A DNA stretch of 33,938 nt from Bryobacterales bacterium. GTDB lineage: Bacteria; Acidobacteriota; Terriglobia; Bryobacterales; Bryobacteraceae. Positions 5,558 to 13,460 of the stretch are shown in pieces. Every line of letters starts with the position of its first letter. Position 1 is the first letter of the stretch. The position numbers and the translations under genes are program-made. Location of the stretch: assembly GCA_003166865.1 (NCBI GenBank), contig PMUP01000062.1, forward strand, positions 99,627-133,564. The letters run 5' to 3'. The notes beneath the pieces are model-generated. The model made no database searches and had not been told where the DNA came from. It was given only the letters and a program-made list of their open reading frames with translations.

Positions 5558-6352
5558 GTGGAGATATTCTGCTCGCAATGTAAAGCGCCCATGTCTTGTG
5601 AGCCGGAAAAGGAATGCTGGTGTGCTGAACTTCAAAACATTCTACCGCTTCCCGATACCGGCACGAAAGGCTGCCTCTGTCGCGCCTGCTTAACAAAGGT
5701 TCTGGAGTCGCCGAATTTGAACCTGTGGAAGAAGCGGCTGGGCCGTGTGCCGGAGTGGGTGTGGGAGCGAACCGAGCTGGAAACGATGGTCTTGGCTGAC
5801 AACGAGCTGTCAGAAGTATCCGTCCAGATTGGCCGCCTGAAAAAGCTTCGCATGCTCGATTTGGGACATAACCGGCTGACTCACGTACCGGATGTCTTGG
5901 GCGACCTCGACGGTCTGACTGATTTTCTCTATCTCCACGACAACCAATTGACCTCGCTGCCGGCGTCTCTGGCCAGGCTGACAAAGTTGCGCTACTTGAA
6001 CATCAGCGAAAATGCCTTCGAAGTATTTCCTGAATCCATTTTCTGCATGACGAGCCTGATCGAGCTGCGGGCCTCGGATAATCGGCTGACATCGCTTCCG
6101 GATTCTGTCGGCTGCTTGACGCGCCTGCGCGAACTGCACCTCAGAAGCAACCAGCTAACATCGCTGCCGGAGTCGATTGGGACGCTCGAAGAACTACGGC
6201 AGATCGATCTCCGGGGTAACCCGCTGACGCACCTGCCCGCGGCCATCGCCGCACTTCCTCGATTGGAGAAACTCGATTTGCGATGGGCGAATCTGCCGCC
6301 GCCAGAGTGGATGGCAGATCTCGAAGCACGCGGGTGCGTGGTCTACCGTTGA
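5558..6352 (+). CDS. CWC cysteine-rich domain plus leucine-rich-repeat protein
   Basis: A 264-residue protein from GTG 5558; an ATG at 5510 would extend it into the divergent gene. Residues 5-45 form a cysteine-rich CWC domain, with Cys at about 5, 8, 14, 20, 22, 39, 41 and 44 in the pattern CSQC...C...CWCAE...CLCRAC, likely metal binding. About seven 23-residue leucine-rich repeats follow, of the form LxxLxLxxNxLTSLPxxL, the bacterial LRR type often used for protein binding. No signal peptide or membrane segment is seen. The stop TGA overlaps the next start as TGATG, so it is translationally coupled to the exported CRTAC1-like protein. Function is unknown; a binding or scaffold role is inference. 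Confidence 0.75.
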   Translation: MEIFCSQCKAPMSCEPEKECWCAELQNILPLPDTGTKGCLCRACLTKVLESPNLNLWKKRLGRVPEWVWERTELETMVLADNELSEVSVQIGRLKKLRMLDLGHNRLTHVPDVLGDLDGLTDFLYLHDNQLTSLPASLARLTKLRYLNISENAFEVFPESIFCMTSLIELRASDNRLTSLPDSVGCLTRLRELHLRSNQLTSLPESIGTLEELRQIDLRGNPLTHLPAAIAALPRLEKLDLRWANLPPPEWMADLEARGCVVYR

Positions 6353-8100
6353 TGAGCATAACCCGCAGGGCCGTTTTGCAGTCGGTGGCTCTCGGAAGTG
6401 TTGCCCCGTCGCTCTTCGCGCAAGGCATGGCCACGCGCAACATCCGCCCGCAGCAGCGCGGCAAGCGCTCCGGCCTGCCGTTCGATGCGAAGTTCACCGA
6501 TGTCGCCCATCAAGCCGGTCTCACTGCTCCCAGCATTTATGGAAGCATCGATACGAAGAAGCACATCCTCGAGGCCGTCGGCTGCGGTATCGCGTTCTTC
6601 GATTACGACCACGATGGCTGGCTCGACATTCTGGTCTTGGGCGGTACGCGCTTCGGTGCCACTCCTCCCGCCGGAGCCGGCAACCGGCTGTACAAGAACA
6701 ATCGGGATGGAACGTTCCTGGACGTCACTGCGAAATCCGGCCTCGCGCGTCCCGGCTGGGTCTCTGGCGTGGCCGTCGGCGATTACAACAACGATGGACT
6801 GGATGACCTGTTCGTCACTTACTACGGCCAGAATGTGCTCTTCCGGAACAATGGCGACGGCTCGTTCACTGATGTCACCCGTGAAGCGGGCCTCACGCTG
6901 GCTGCCCCGCAATGGAGCACTGGCTGCACCTTCGTCGACTACGATCGCGACGGTCACCTCGACCTGTTCATCAGCACCTACGTCGATTTGGACACGGGCA
7001 TGAAAATGCCCACCGGCTGCGATTGGAAGGGAGTTGCCGTACATTGCGGTCCGCGCGGCCTTCCCAAGGGACGATGCTATTTGTTTCACAACGATGGCCA
7101 CGGGCGTTTCACCGACGTCAGCAAGGAGGCTGGCGTGGACCGAGGCAGGGCCTACGGACTCACCGCCGTCGCCGCCGATTTCGATAACGATGGCTGGCCC
7201 GACATTTATGTCGCGTGCGATTCCACCCCCAGCTTCTACTACCGCAACCGGCACGACGGAACTTTCGCGGAAGAAGGTCTGGAGCGTGGCGTAGCGCTCA
7301 GCGAAGACGGCGCCGAGCAAGCTGGCATGGGCCTCGGCATTGGAGACTACAAGCTGGATGGAACGCTCGGCATTTTGAAAACGCACTTCGCCGACGACAC
7401 CAGCGTGCTTTACGACAACAACGGAAAGGGCGAATTCACGGACGTGACATTGAAGTCCGGCCTGGGTGTGGAGACCCGCTTCGTCTGCTGGGGCGCCGGA
7501 ATCGTGGATCTCGACAATGACGGCCTGCCGGATCTGTTCATCGCCGCCGGTCAGGTTTATCCGGAGCTCGAAAAGCAGGCGCCGCTTTTCCCCTACAAGA
7601 ATCCGCGGATCGTGTTCCGCAATTTGGGTGGCGGAAGGTTTGAAGAACTGTTCGACGAAGCCGGCCCCGCGATTGCCGCTCCGCACTCCAGTCGCGGCTG
7701 TGCATTCGGCGACTTCGACAACGATGGCGACGTCGACATCGTGATCATGAACATGAACGAGCCGCCGTCGCTGTTGCGCAATGACAATACAGGCCGAAAC
7801 CATTGGCTGAAAGTACAACTAGAAGCGGTAACTTCCAATCGAAGCGCGATTGGCGCTCGAGTGACGGCTCGCTATGGCGGGCGGATACAGGCGCAGGAGT
7901 TGATGAGCCAGTCGAGTTTCCTGTCGGTCAACGATAAACGCCTGCATTTTGGGCTAGGCGCGGAAACGTCCGCCAGCCTGGAGATCCGCTGGCCGAATGG
8001 CATGAAGCAGACGTTTTCTGACGTTCCGGCCAATCACCTGGTTCTGATCCGCGAAGGCGCCGGGATCGTTGCGGCGCGGAAACCTCCCTTCACGCGTTGA
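6352..8100 (+). CDS. Exported CRTAC1-like FG-GAP/VCBS repeat protein with ASPIC-UnbV domain
   Basis: A 582-residue protein. The start at ATG 6352 gives MSITRRAVLQSVALGSVAPSL, a twin-arginine type signal with a short hydrophobic core. From about residue 83 to 455 there are six calcium-binding repeat cores (DYDHDGWLDI, DYNNDGLDDL, DYDRDGHLDL, DFDNDGWPDI, DLDNDGLPDL, DFDNDGDVDI), i.e. FG-GAP/VCBS beta-propeller blades. The end (about 483-570) is an ASPIC/UnbV domain, with NHWLKVQL, a Gly-Ala-Arg-Val turn and RWPNGMKQTF. Such proteins are abundant in acidobacteria and planctomycetes; their substrates are mostly unknown and adhesion or glycan binding is usually assumed. An extension upstream to 6283 would overlap the LRR gene and is rejected. 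Confidence 0.88.
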   Translation: MSITRRAVLQSVALGSVAPSLFAQGMATRNIRPQQRGKRSGLPFDAKFTDVAHQAGLTAPSIYGSIDTKKHILEAVGCGIAFFDYDHDGWLDILVLGGTRFGATPPAGAGNRLYKNNRDGTFLDVTAKSGLARPGWVSGVAVGDYNNDGLDDLFVTYYGQNVLFRNNGDGSFTDVTREAGLTLAAPQWSTGCTFVDYDRDGHLDLFISTYVDLDTGMKMPTGCDWKGVAVHCGPRGLPKGRCYLFHNDGHGRFTDVSKEAGVDRGRAYGLTAVAADFDNDGWPDIYVACDSTPSFYYRNRHDGTFAEEGLERGVALSEDGAEQAGMGLGIGDYKLDGTLGILKTHFADDTSVLYDNNGKGEFTDVTLKSGLGVETRFVCWGAGIVDLDNDGLPDLFIAAGQVYPELEKQAPLFPYKNPRIVFRNLGGGRFEELFDEAGPAIAAPHSSRGCAFGDFDNDGDVDIVIMNMNEPPSLLRNDNTGRNHWLKVQLEAVTSNRSAIGARVTARYGGRIQAQELMSQSSFLSVNDKRLHFGLGAETSASLEIRWPNGMKQTFSDVPANHLVLIREGAGIVAARKPPFTR

Positions 8101-8167
8101 CATTGCTTCCGCAGATATTCTTCGCGCTGCTAGAACCACTTACGCACACCACTGCCATCACGTGCAC

Positions 8168-8195
8168 CCATCAAGGCGTAATCTTGTTTTGATGG
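8168..8195. repeat. Inverted repeat between two CRTAC1-like genes
   Basis: CCATCAA (8168-8174) and TTGATGG (8189-8195) are perfect 7-bp arms around a 14-base spacer, in the 190-bp gap between 6352-8100 and the next plus-strand gene. It could be an operator or a weak transcription-stop hairpin. No T tract follows the second arm. Confidence 0.35.
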
Positions 8196-8291
8196 ACCGT
8201 GCGAACGAAGCGGCGCGCACAATGCGAAATTACCAAACGGAGCGAATCCCATATTTGGACACTGTGAGATTCTAAGTTGCAGGCGTTCACA

Positions 8292-11200
8292 ATGGTCCAA
8301 CTCCCAAGGCGCAGCTTCTTGATGCGGAGCTTGGCCCTTCCATTCCTCGGTAGGCTCAGAGCTCAACCAACGCCTCCCGCGCAAACGGCTCTCGACGCCA
8401 CACTGCTGAAGACCAAGGCCGGCCTTGACGACTTCATCACGGAAAAATATCACGATCAGATCGCTGCGATTCTCGCGCAATGGCGCGTGAACCTGGTCGA
8501 CTCCGTAGAAAAGGTTCTTGCGCCAGACTTCCTGGGCTCTTCGCCGCAGCCGGCTGAATCGCGGATCGTTCGTCCCGGCCCTGCTCTCGAAGTCCGGCGC
8601 GTCACTTTCTCCTCGCAGCCTGCTCTCGGACGTGACGCTTTTATACAGCAGCTGAGGTCATCTGCAAGCGGCTTTTCAAAAATCCAGACCGCCGAGTTCC
8701 AGGTAACCCGAATCAACGTGCAGCCCGGTGGCGCGTTACAAACTCGCGTTCGTTATGAACTCATCGGCGCGGGCGCCGGCTTCCACCGGGAGCAGCGCGT
8801 AGGTTGGTGGGATCTGGAATGGGAACCAGCGCCGTCCGACCAGTATCGTTTGCGACGCTGGCAGTCTTCCGAGGAGACACGCAGCAGATCCGCCAAACCC
8901 TGGTATGAGGACATTGCCCCGCGGGCATTCAACCGCGCTTCTTCCTACTCCGATCAGCTCTTGCATGGCGTCGATTATTGGCGCACCGTTCTCGACGGAG
9001 CATCCGGCATCGACATCTACGGCCACAATGGCGTGTCGGTTGGCGACATTGATGGCGACGGCTTCGACGACCTTTACGTCTGCCAGCCCGCGGGCATCCC
9101 CAACCGGCTTTATCGAAACCGGGGAGACGGAACCCTCGAGGACATCACCGAGGTTTCCGGAGTTGGTCTTCTCGAAAACACTGCCTGCGCGATTTTCGCC
9201 GACTTCGACCATGACGGACGGCAAGATCTGATTGTCGTGCGCGCCACCGGTCCGCTGTTGTTCTTGAACCAGGGCGGCGGCAAATTTCGCCTTAAGCCCA
9301 ACGCGTTTCAGTTCGCCAATCCTCCGCAAGGAACGTTCACCGGTGCGGCAGCCGCTGATTATGACCGCGACGGCTGGCTCGATATTTATTTCTGCCTCTA
9401 CGTCTACTACCAGGGCGCGGATCAATACAAGTACCCAGCGCCTTATTACGCGGCGGAGAACGGCCCTCCGAATTTCATGATGCGCAACAACCGCGACGGA
9501 ACCTTTCGCGACGTTACCGCGCAATCTGGTCTGAACCAAAACAACACACGCTACAGCTTTTGCTGCGGTTGGGGCGATTACAACCGCGATGGATGGCCCG
9601 ACCTGTACGTCGTGAACGATTTCGGACGCAAGAATCTCTACCGCAACAATGGCGACGGAACGTTCACCGACGTCGCGCCCCAGGCGGGCGTGGAAGATAT
9701 CGGCGCTGGCATGGGCGTGTGCTGGTTCGATTACGACAACGACGGCGTCGAGGATCTGTACGTCGCGGACATGTGGACTGCTGCCGGCGAGCGCATCTCA
9801 ACGCAGGAGATCTTCCAGCGGGACGCGCCGCCCCAGACCCGCGCGCTGTATCGCAAGCACGCGATGGGTAATTCGCTATTCCGAAATCGCGGCGACGGAA
9901 CGTTCCAGGATTCCACCGCATCGAGCGGCGCTGGAATGGGCCGATGGGCGTGGTCGAGTGATGCATGGGATTTCGATCATGACGGATTTCCCGATCTCTA
10001 CGTTGTCAATGGAATGGTTTCCGGCATAGTACGCCCAGATCTGAACAATGCCGACCTCAACAGCTTCTTCTGGCGGCAGGTGGTGGCCAACTCGCCCGAT
10101 ACAGCCAAGCCATCGCAGGATTATGAACAGGGATGGAACGCCATCAACGAGCTGATCCGCGCCGACTACACTTGGAGCGGCTACGAGCGCAATGTCTTCT
10201 ACGCGAACAATCGCGATGGAACATTTTCCGATGTTTCCGGCGCTGTGGATCTCGATTTCCTTGAGGATGGCCGGTCATTCGCATTGGCCGACTTCGATCG
10301 TGATGGCCGGCAAGAAGTGTTTCTCAAAAACCGGAATGGCCCCCAGTTGCGCTTGCTGAAGAACGTGACAGAAGAGCTGCCGCCGTCCATTTCCTTCCGG
10401 TTGCGCGGCATCAAAAGCAATCCCGATGCGATCGGCGCGACCGTGACGGTGGGAACCCAGATAAAGACGCTGCAGGCAGGGTCGGGATTTCTTTCGCAAC
10501 ACAGCAAGGACGTATTCTTTGGCCTCGGACAAGCGAAAGGCCAAGTGAACGCGTCCATCCGCTGGCCGAGTGGCTTGGTGCAGCAACTCCACGACCTCCC
10601 GATCAATCACAGGATCTGGGTGGAGGAGGGCGCAGAGCCGTCGCGCATCGAACCGTTCAAAACGTCTCAGCCCGTAGCTGCCTCCAAGGCGCAGGCCGCC
10701 GAAATTCTTCCCACGACAATCGAAACGTGGCTGCTGGCACCCGTTCCCGCTCCGAATTTCTCTCCAACTGGTGAGCCTGCGCTTGTTCAATCAACAGACG
10801 ACCACATCGGCGTGTACAACGTTCTTTATCGTTCTCTATTCGACCGTCACCGAGACCTCACTAATCCCACCTCATTCCTGATCGACTCCCACGGAGACAT
10901 CGTCAAGGTCTACCAGGGGCCCGTTAATCCGCAGGAGGTCGAGAAGGATTTCAAACGCATTCCTCAAACCACAGAACAGAGGCTGGCCAAAGCGCTGCCG
11001 TTCCCCGGCAATGCCGAAACCTATGAGTTTGGCCGAAACAATCTGTCGCTTGGTTCGGCGTACTTTCAGCGCGGCTATTACGATCAAGCCGCAGCATCTT
11101 TTCGGCTTACTCTGCGGGACGATCCCTCAAGCGCCGAGGCTCACTACGGCCTTGGGAGCGTCTATTTGAAGCAAGAAAAGAATCGAGACGCGCGAGCGAG

Positions 11201-11792
11201 TTTTGAGCAGGCCTTAAAGCTCACTGCAAATTATCCCGACACGGTTCCAAATGCCTGGAACAATCTCGGCCTTCTGGCTACGCGCGAAGGGCGCACCAGC
11301 GACGCCATCGGGTATTTTCAAGAAGCTCTCCGATCGAGTCCCGACTATTGGATCGCTCTCGAAAACCTGGGGAATGCATATCGTCAACAGAAGCGCTGGG
11401 ACGAAGCACGCTCGGCGTTAGAGCGAGCGGCCGCCGCGCGGCCCCGCGAGCCCGAGGCCAACTACAGTTTGGCCATGGTTTATGCGCAGACCGACGACAC
11501 CGCCCGCGCCTACCAGTATTTGCAAAAAGCTCTGACATTGCGCCCGGCATATCCCGAGGCTCTGAACAACCTCGGAGTTCTGTATCTGCGAACCCGCCGC
11601 AGGGATGACGCAGTGGCTAAGTTCGAAGAATGTATTCGCGTCGCGCCCGGCTTCGATCAGTCGTACTTGAACCTAGCCCGCGTTTATAGCCTGGAGGGTA
11701 ACCGCGACAAGGCGCGCGATGTGTTGCTCGATCTGCTGAAACAACATCCCGGTCACCCGCAGGCGCAGCAGGCGATCGATGAGTTGCATTGA
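8292..11792 (+). CDS. Large exported FG-GAP/ASPIC-UnbV/TPR protein with redoxin remnant
   Basis: A 1166-residue protein. ATG 8292 gives MVQLPRRSFLMRSLALPFLG, a twin-arginine type signal; TTG 8277 would add five residues. Residues 25-200 form an unassigned alpha/beta domain. Residues 250-670 carry seven calcium-type blades (for example DIDGDGFDDLYV, DYNRDGWPDLYV). An ASPIC/UnbV domain follows at about 697-779 (GATVTV..., RWPSGLVQQL). Residues 815-890 resemble only the C-terminal half of a thioredoxin-like redoxin (TSFLIDSHGDIVKVYQGPV), without any Cys-x-x-Cys. About seven TPR units occupy 909-1166. It is probably a periplasmic or surface assembly platform. Its stop is 5 bp from the convergent NADAR gene. 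Confidence 0.85.
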   Translation: MVQLPRRSFLMRSLALPFLGRLRAQPTPPAQTALDATLLKTKAGLDDFITEKYHDQIAAILAQWRVNLVDSVEKVLAPDFLGSSPQPAESRIVRPGPALEVRRVTFSSQPALGRDAFIQQLRSSASGFSKIQTAEFQVTRINVQPGGALQTRVRYELIGAGAGFHREQRVGWWDLEWEPAPSDQYRLRRWQSSEETRSRSAKPWYEDIAPRAFNRASSYSDQLLHGVDYWRTVLDGASGIDIYGHNGVSVGDIDGDGFDDLYVCQPAGIPNRLYRNRGDGTLEDITEVSGVGLLENTACAIFADFDHDGRQDLIVVRATGPLLFLNQGGGKFRLKPNAFQFANPPQGTFTGAAAADYDRDGWLDIYFCLYVYYQGADQYKYPAPYYAAENGPPNFMMRNNRDGTFRDVTAQSGLNQNNTRYSFCCGWGDYNRDGWPDLYVVNDFGRKNLYRNNGDGTFTDVAPQAGVEDIGAGMGVCWFDYDNDGVEDLYVADMWTAAGERISTQEIFQRDAPPQTRALYRKHAMGNSLFRNRGDGTFQDSTASSGAGMGRWAWSSDAWDFDHDGFPDLYVVNGMVSGIVRPDLNNADLNSFFWRQVVANSPDTAKPSQDYEQGWNAINELIRADYTWSGYERNVFYANNRDGTFSDVSGAVDLDFLEDGRSFALADFDRDGRQEVFLKNRNGPQLRLLKNVTEELPPSISFRLRGIKSNPDAIGATVTVGTQIKTLQAGSGFLSQHSKDVFFGLGQAKGQVNASIRWPSGLVQQLHDLPINHRIWVEEGAEPSRIEPFKTSQPVAASKAQAAEILPTTIETWLLAPVPAPNFSPTGEPALVQSTDDHIGVYNVLYRSLFDRHRDLTNPTSFLIDSHGDIVKVYQGPVNPQEVEKDFKRIPQTTEQRLAKALPFPGNAETYEFGRNNLSLGSAYFQRGYYDQAAASFRLTLRDDPSSAEAHYGLGSVYLKQEKNRDARASFEQALKLTANYPDTVPNAWNNLGLLATREGRTSDAIGYFQEALRSSPDYWIALENLGNAYRQQKRWDEARSALERAAAARPREPEANYSLAMVYAQTDDTARAYQYLQKALTLRPAYPEALNNLGVLYLRTRRRDDAVAKFEECIRVAPGFDQSYLNLARVYSLEGNRDKARDVLLDLLKQHPGHPQAQQAIDELH

Positions 11793-11797
11793 GGAGA

Positions 11798-12487
11798 TCA
11801 GTTGCGATGAGGAGAAGATTTGCCCTGAAGCTCGCTACGGATGTCCATCCAAATCTTGAAATACAGCCACTCCTCGGAGGGATCGGGGTCTTCGATATGG
11901 TCGGGCATCAAAACCAGATCTCCCGTTTGCAGAAGAATCTCGCGCACCTTGGGATTCTGTTCCAGCTTGGCCCGCATCGCCCCAATCACCAGACGGTAGT
12001 GCTCGGCCCTGGTCTTCGAACGGTACTGCATCCGCTTGCCCTCAAAGGTCACCCAGTCGATTCCCACCTTCCGCATGTTCGCCTCGCCTGCATCCCCGGC
12101 GTCCTTGGCTTCAAACGCGGTCATCTGCGCGACTTCCGCGCGCGTGTGCGGCCACGTGATGCCGGGCGCTTTGGCGCGAGGATCGTCGGGGCCCTCCGGA
12201 TAGAACATCATCTGCCAGAATCCTTCGACGCTGGCGTAGCGCTGGCCTCGAAACGTAAAGGGAGTGGCAGCGAAGTTGGACAGTATTCCGAGTTCGTTGC
12301 GCTTGGAGAGAATCACTTCACCCGGCTTGGCCGCTTGCGGGAGTATTTCCCACCATGCCTTTTGGTCTTCTGGGACCGGTGTCCACCAGCGCGCGGGATA
12401 TGGTTTCTGCGCGTCGGCCGCGGCGCTGAAAACGATCATAAGCAACGCGAGGCGCTCACCCCCCTGCGATAATGTTGAAATCGTCAT
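11798..12487 (-). CDS. NADAR/YbiA-like N-glycosidase-fold protein with signal peptide
   Basis: From ATG 12487 this is 229 residues. The N-terminus has a basic residue then LALLMIVFSAAADAQ, a likely signal peptide; TTG 12445 is an alternative start. The mature part has NADAR-superfamily features: ELGILSNFA, a beta turn, FRGQRYASVEGFWQ containing the conserved Ser-Val-Glu, and at the end AMRAKLEQNPKVREILLQTG with the L-x-x-T-G-D segment. YbiA-type NADAR proteins hydrolyse N-glycosidic bonds (riboflavin intermediates), and others process ADP-ribose derivatives. Known members are cytosolic, so export is unusual. The ATG shares a CATG with the ATG of the divergent TPR gene. Substrate unknown. Confidence 0.72.
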   Translation of the reverse strand: MTISTLSQGGERLALLMIVFSAAADAQKPYPARWWTPVPEDQKAWWEILPQAAKPGEVILSKRNELGILSNFAATPFTFRGQRYASVEGFWQMMFYPEGPDDPRAKAPGITWPHTRAEVAQMTAFEAKDAGDAGEANMRKVGIDWVTFEGKRMQYRSKTRAEHYRLVIGAMRAKLEQNPKVREILLQTGDLVLMPDHIEDPDPSEEWLYFKIWMDIRSELQGKSSPHRN

Positions 12488-13460
12488 GCCTCTTCCCATT
12501 ATCATTGCAGCATTCGCTTTGGCTGCTACCCTGTTCGGCCAGGACCAGAGCGCGCCGGCGCCCCCTCAGTATTTCGATGAGCCTAACTTTATCGTGGCAG
12601 GCGTCGCCGATCCTTCTCAACGAGGCGGGCACGGATCCGACCCGGTACTGCGTTCCGCCGAATCTCTGGCCAAGTCGACCGCAGCGCTTCGTACAGGTAC
12701 CTCAGTTGCCGCTGCGGCGGAAAAACAGGGGAATGCGCTGGAGGCGGCTCGCGAGTATCAGCGTGCCGCGGAATTGGACCCCAGCGAGACCAATCTCTTC
12801 GATTGGGGCGCTGAACTGCTAGAGCATCGCGCGGCGGAGCAGGCCGTTGAAGTCTTCACTAACGGGCATCGCCTGTTCCCGCACTCCATCCGGATGTTGC
12901 TAGGCCTGGCGGTAGCCTTGTACTCGCGCGGTTCCTACGATCAGGCCGCGCAACGGTTCTTCGAAGCAGCCGATCTGAATCCGAGCGATCCGGCGCCTTA
13001 TCTATTTCTGGGAAAGATATCCAATGGCTCGATTACGGACTCACCCGGCTTCGCGGAACGGCTGGAACGATTTGCCCGCCTTCAGCCCGAGAATGCTTGG
13101 GCGAATTATTACTATGCCGCCACTCTCACACGAACATCGCCCAAGGCTCGGGCGCTTCTCGAAAAGGCTGTCCGTCTCGATCCCAAACTCGGCGCCGCCT
13201 TTCTGCTTCTCGGAATTGTCTACGCCGAAGAAGGGAATTTGACCAAGGCGATTTTAGCGTATCAAAGCGCGATCGAGGCCACGCCACCGATGGAAGAAGC
13301 GTACTATCGTCTGGCGCAGGCCTATCGGAAAACAGGCGACACAGCGAAAGCGCAAAAAGAGCTTGAGCTTTACCAGCAATTGTCACAGCAATCAGCTCAG
13401 AAATTAGAACGCGAACGTGGCGACATCCAGCAATTTGTGTTTGAATTAAAACATCAATGA
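12486..13460 (+). CDS. Exported tetratricopeptide-repeat protein
   Basis: A 324-residue protein starting at ATG 12486, with signal peptide MPLPIIIAAFALAATLFGQ. After a short Pro-rich linker (about 22-60) the rest is helical TPR repeats, recognisable from NALEAAREYQRAAELDPSE, SYDQAAQRFFEAADLNPSD, KARALLEKAVRLDPK, NLTKAILAYQSAIEATP and TAKAQKELELYQQL. TPR domains bind partner proteins; no catalytic motif is seen. It is probably periplasmic. The start overlaps that of the divergent NADAR gene, and the stop overlaps the convergent nucleoside-hydrolase gene by 7 bp. No Shine-Dalgarno sequence is evident before the ATG. Confidence 0.8.
   Translation: MPLPIIIAAFALAATLFGQDQSAPAPPQYFDEPNFIVAGVADPSQRGGHGSDPVLRSAESLAKSTAALRTGTSVAAAAEKQGNALEAAREYQRAAELDPSETNLFDWGAELLEHRAAEQAVEVFTNGHRLFPHSIRMLLGLAVALYSRGSYDQAAQRFFEAADLNPSDPAPYLFLGKISNGSITDSPGFAERLERFARLQPENAWANYYYAATLTRTSPKARALLEKAVRLDPKLGAAFLLLGIVYAEEGNLTKAILAYQSAIEATPPMEEAYYRLAQAYRKTGDTAKAQKELELYQQLSQQSAQKLERERGDIQQFVFELKHQ

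Noticed and set aside
5529-5984. N-terminal extension of the adenosine deaminase to 485 residues
   Set aside because: The added 152 residues have low-complexity, unrelated sequence and lie under the well-supported CWC-LRR gene on the other strand; the remaining 333 residues fit the family length.
6343-7818. A 491-codon minus-strand frame opposite the CRTAC1-like gene
   Set aside because: It is an antisense shadow of repetitive Asp-rich blades (Asp codons reverse to Val/Ile codons), rich in VV and IV and without a motif.
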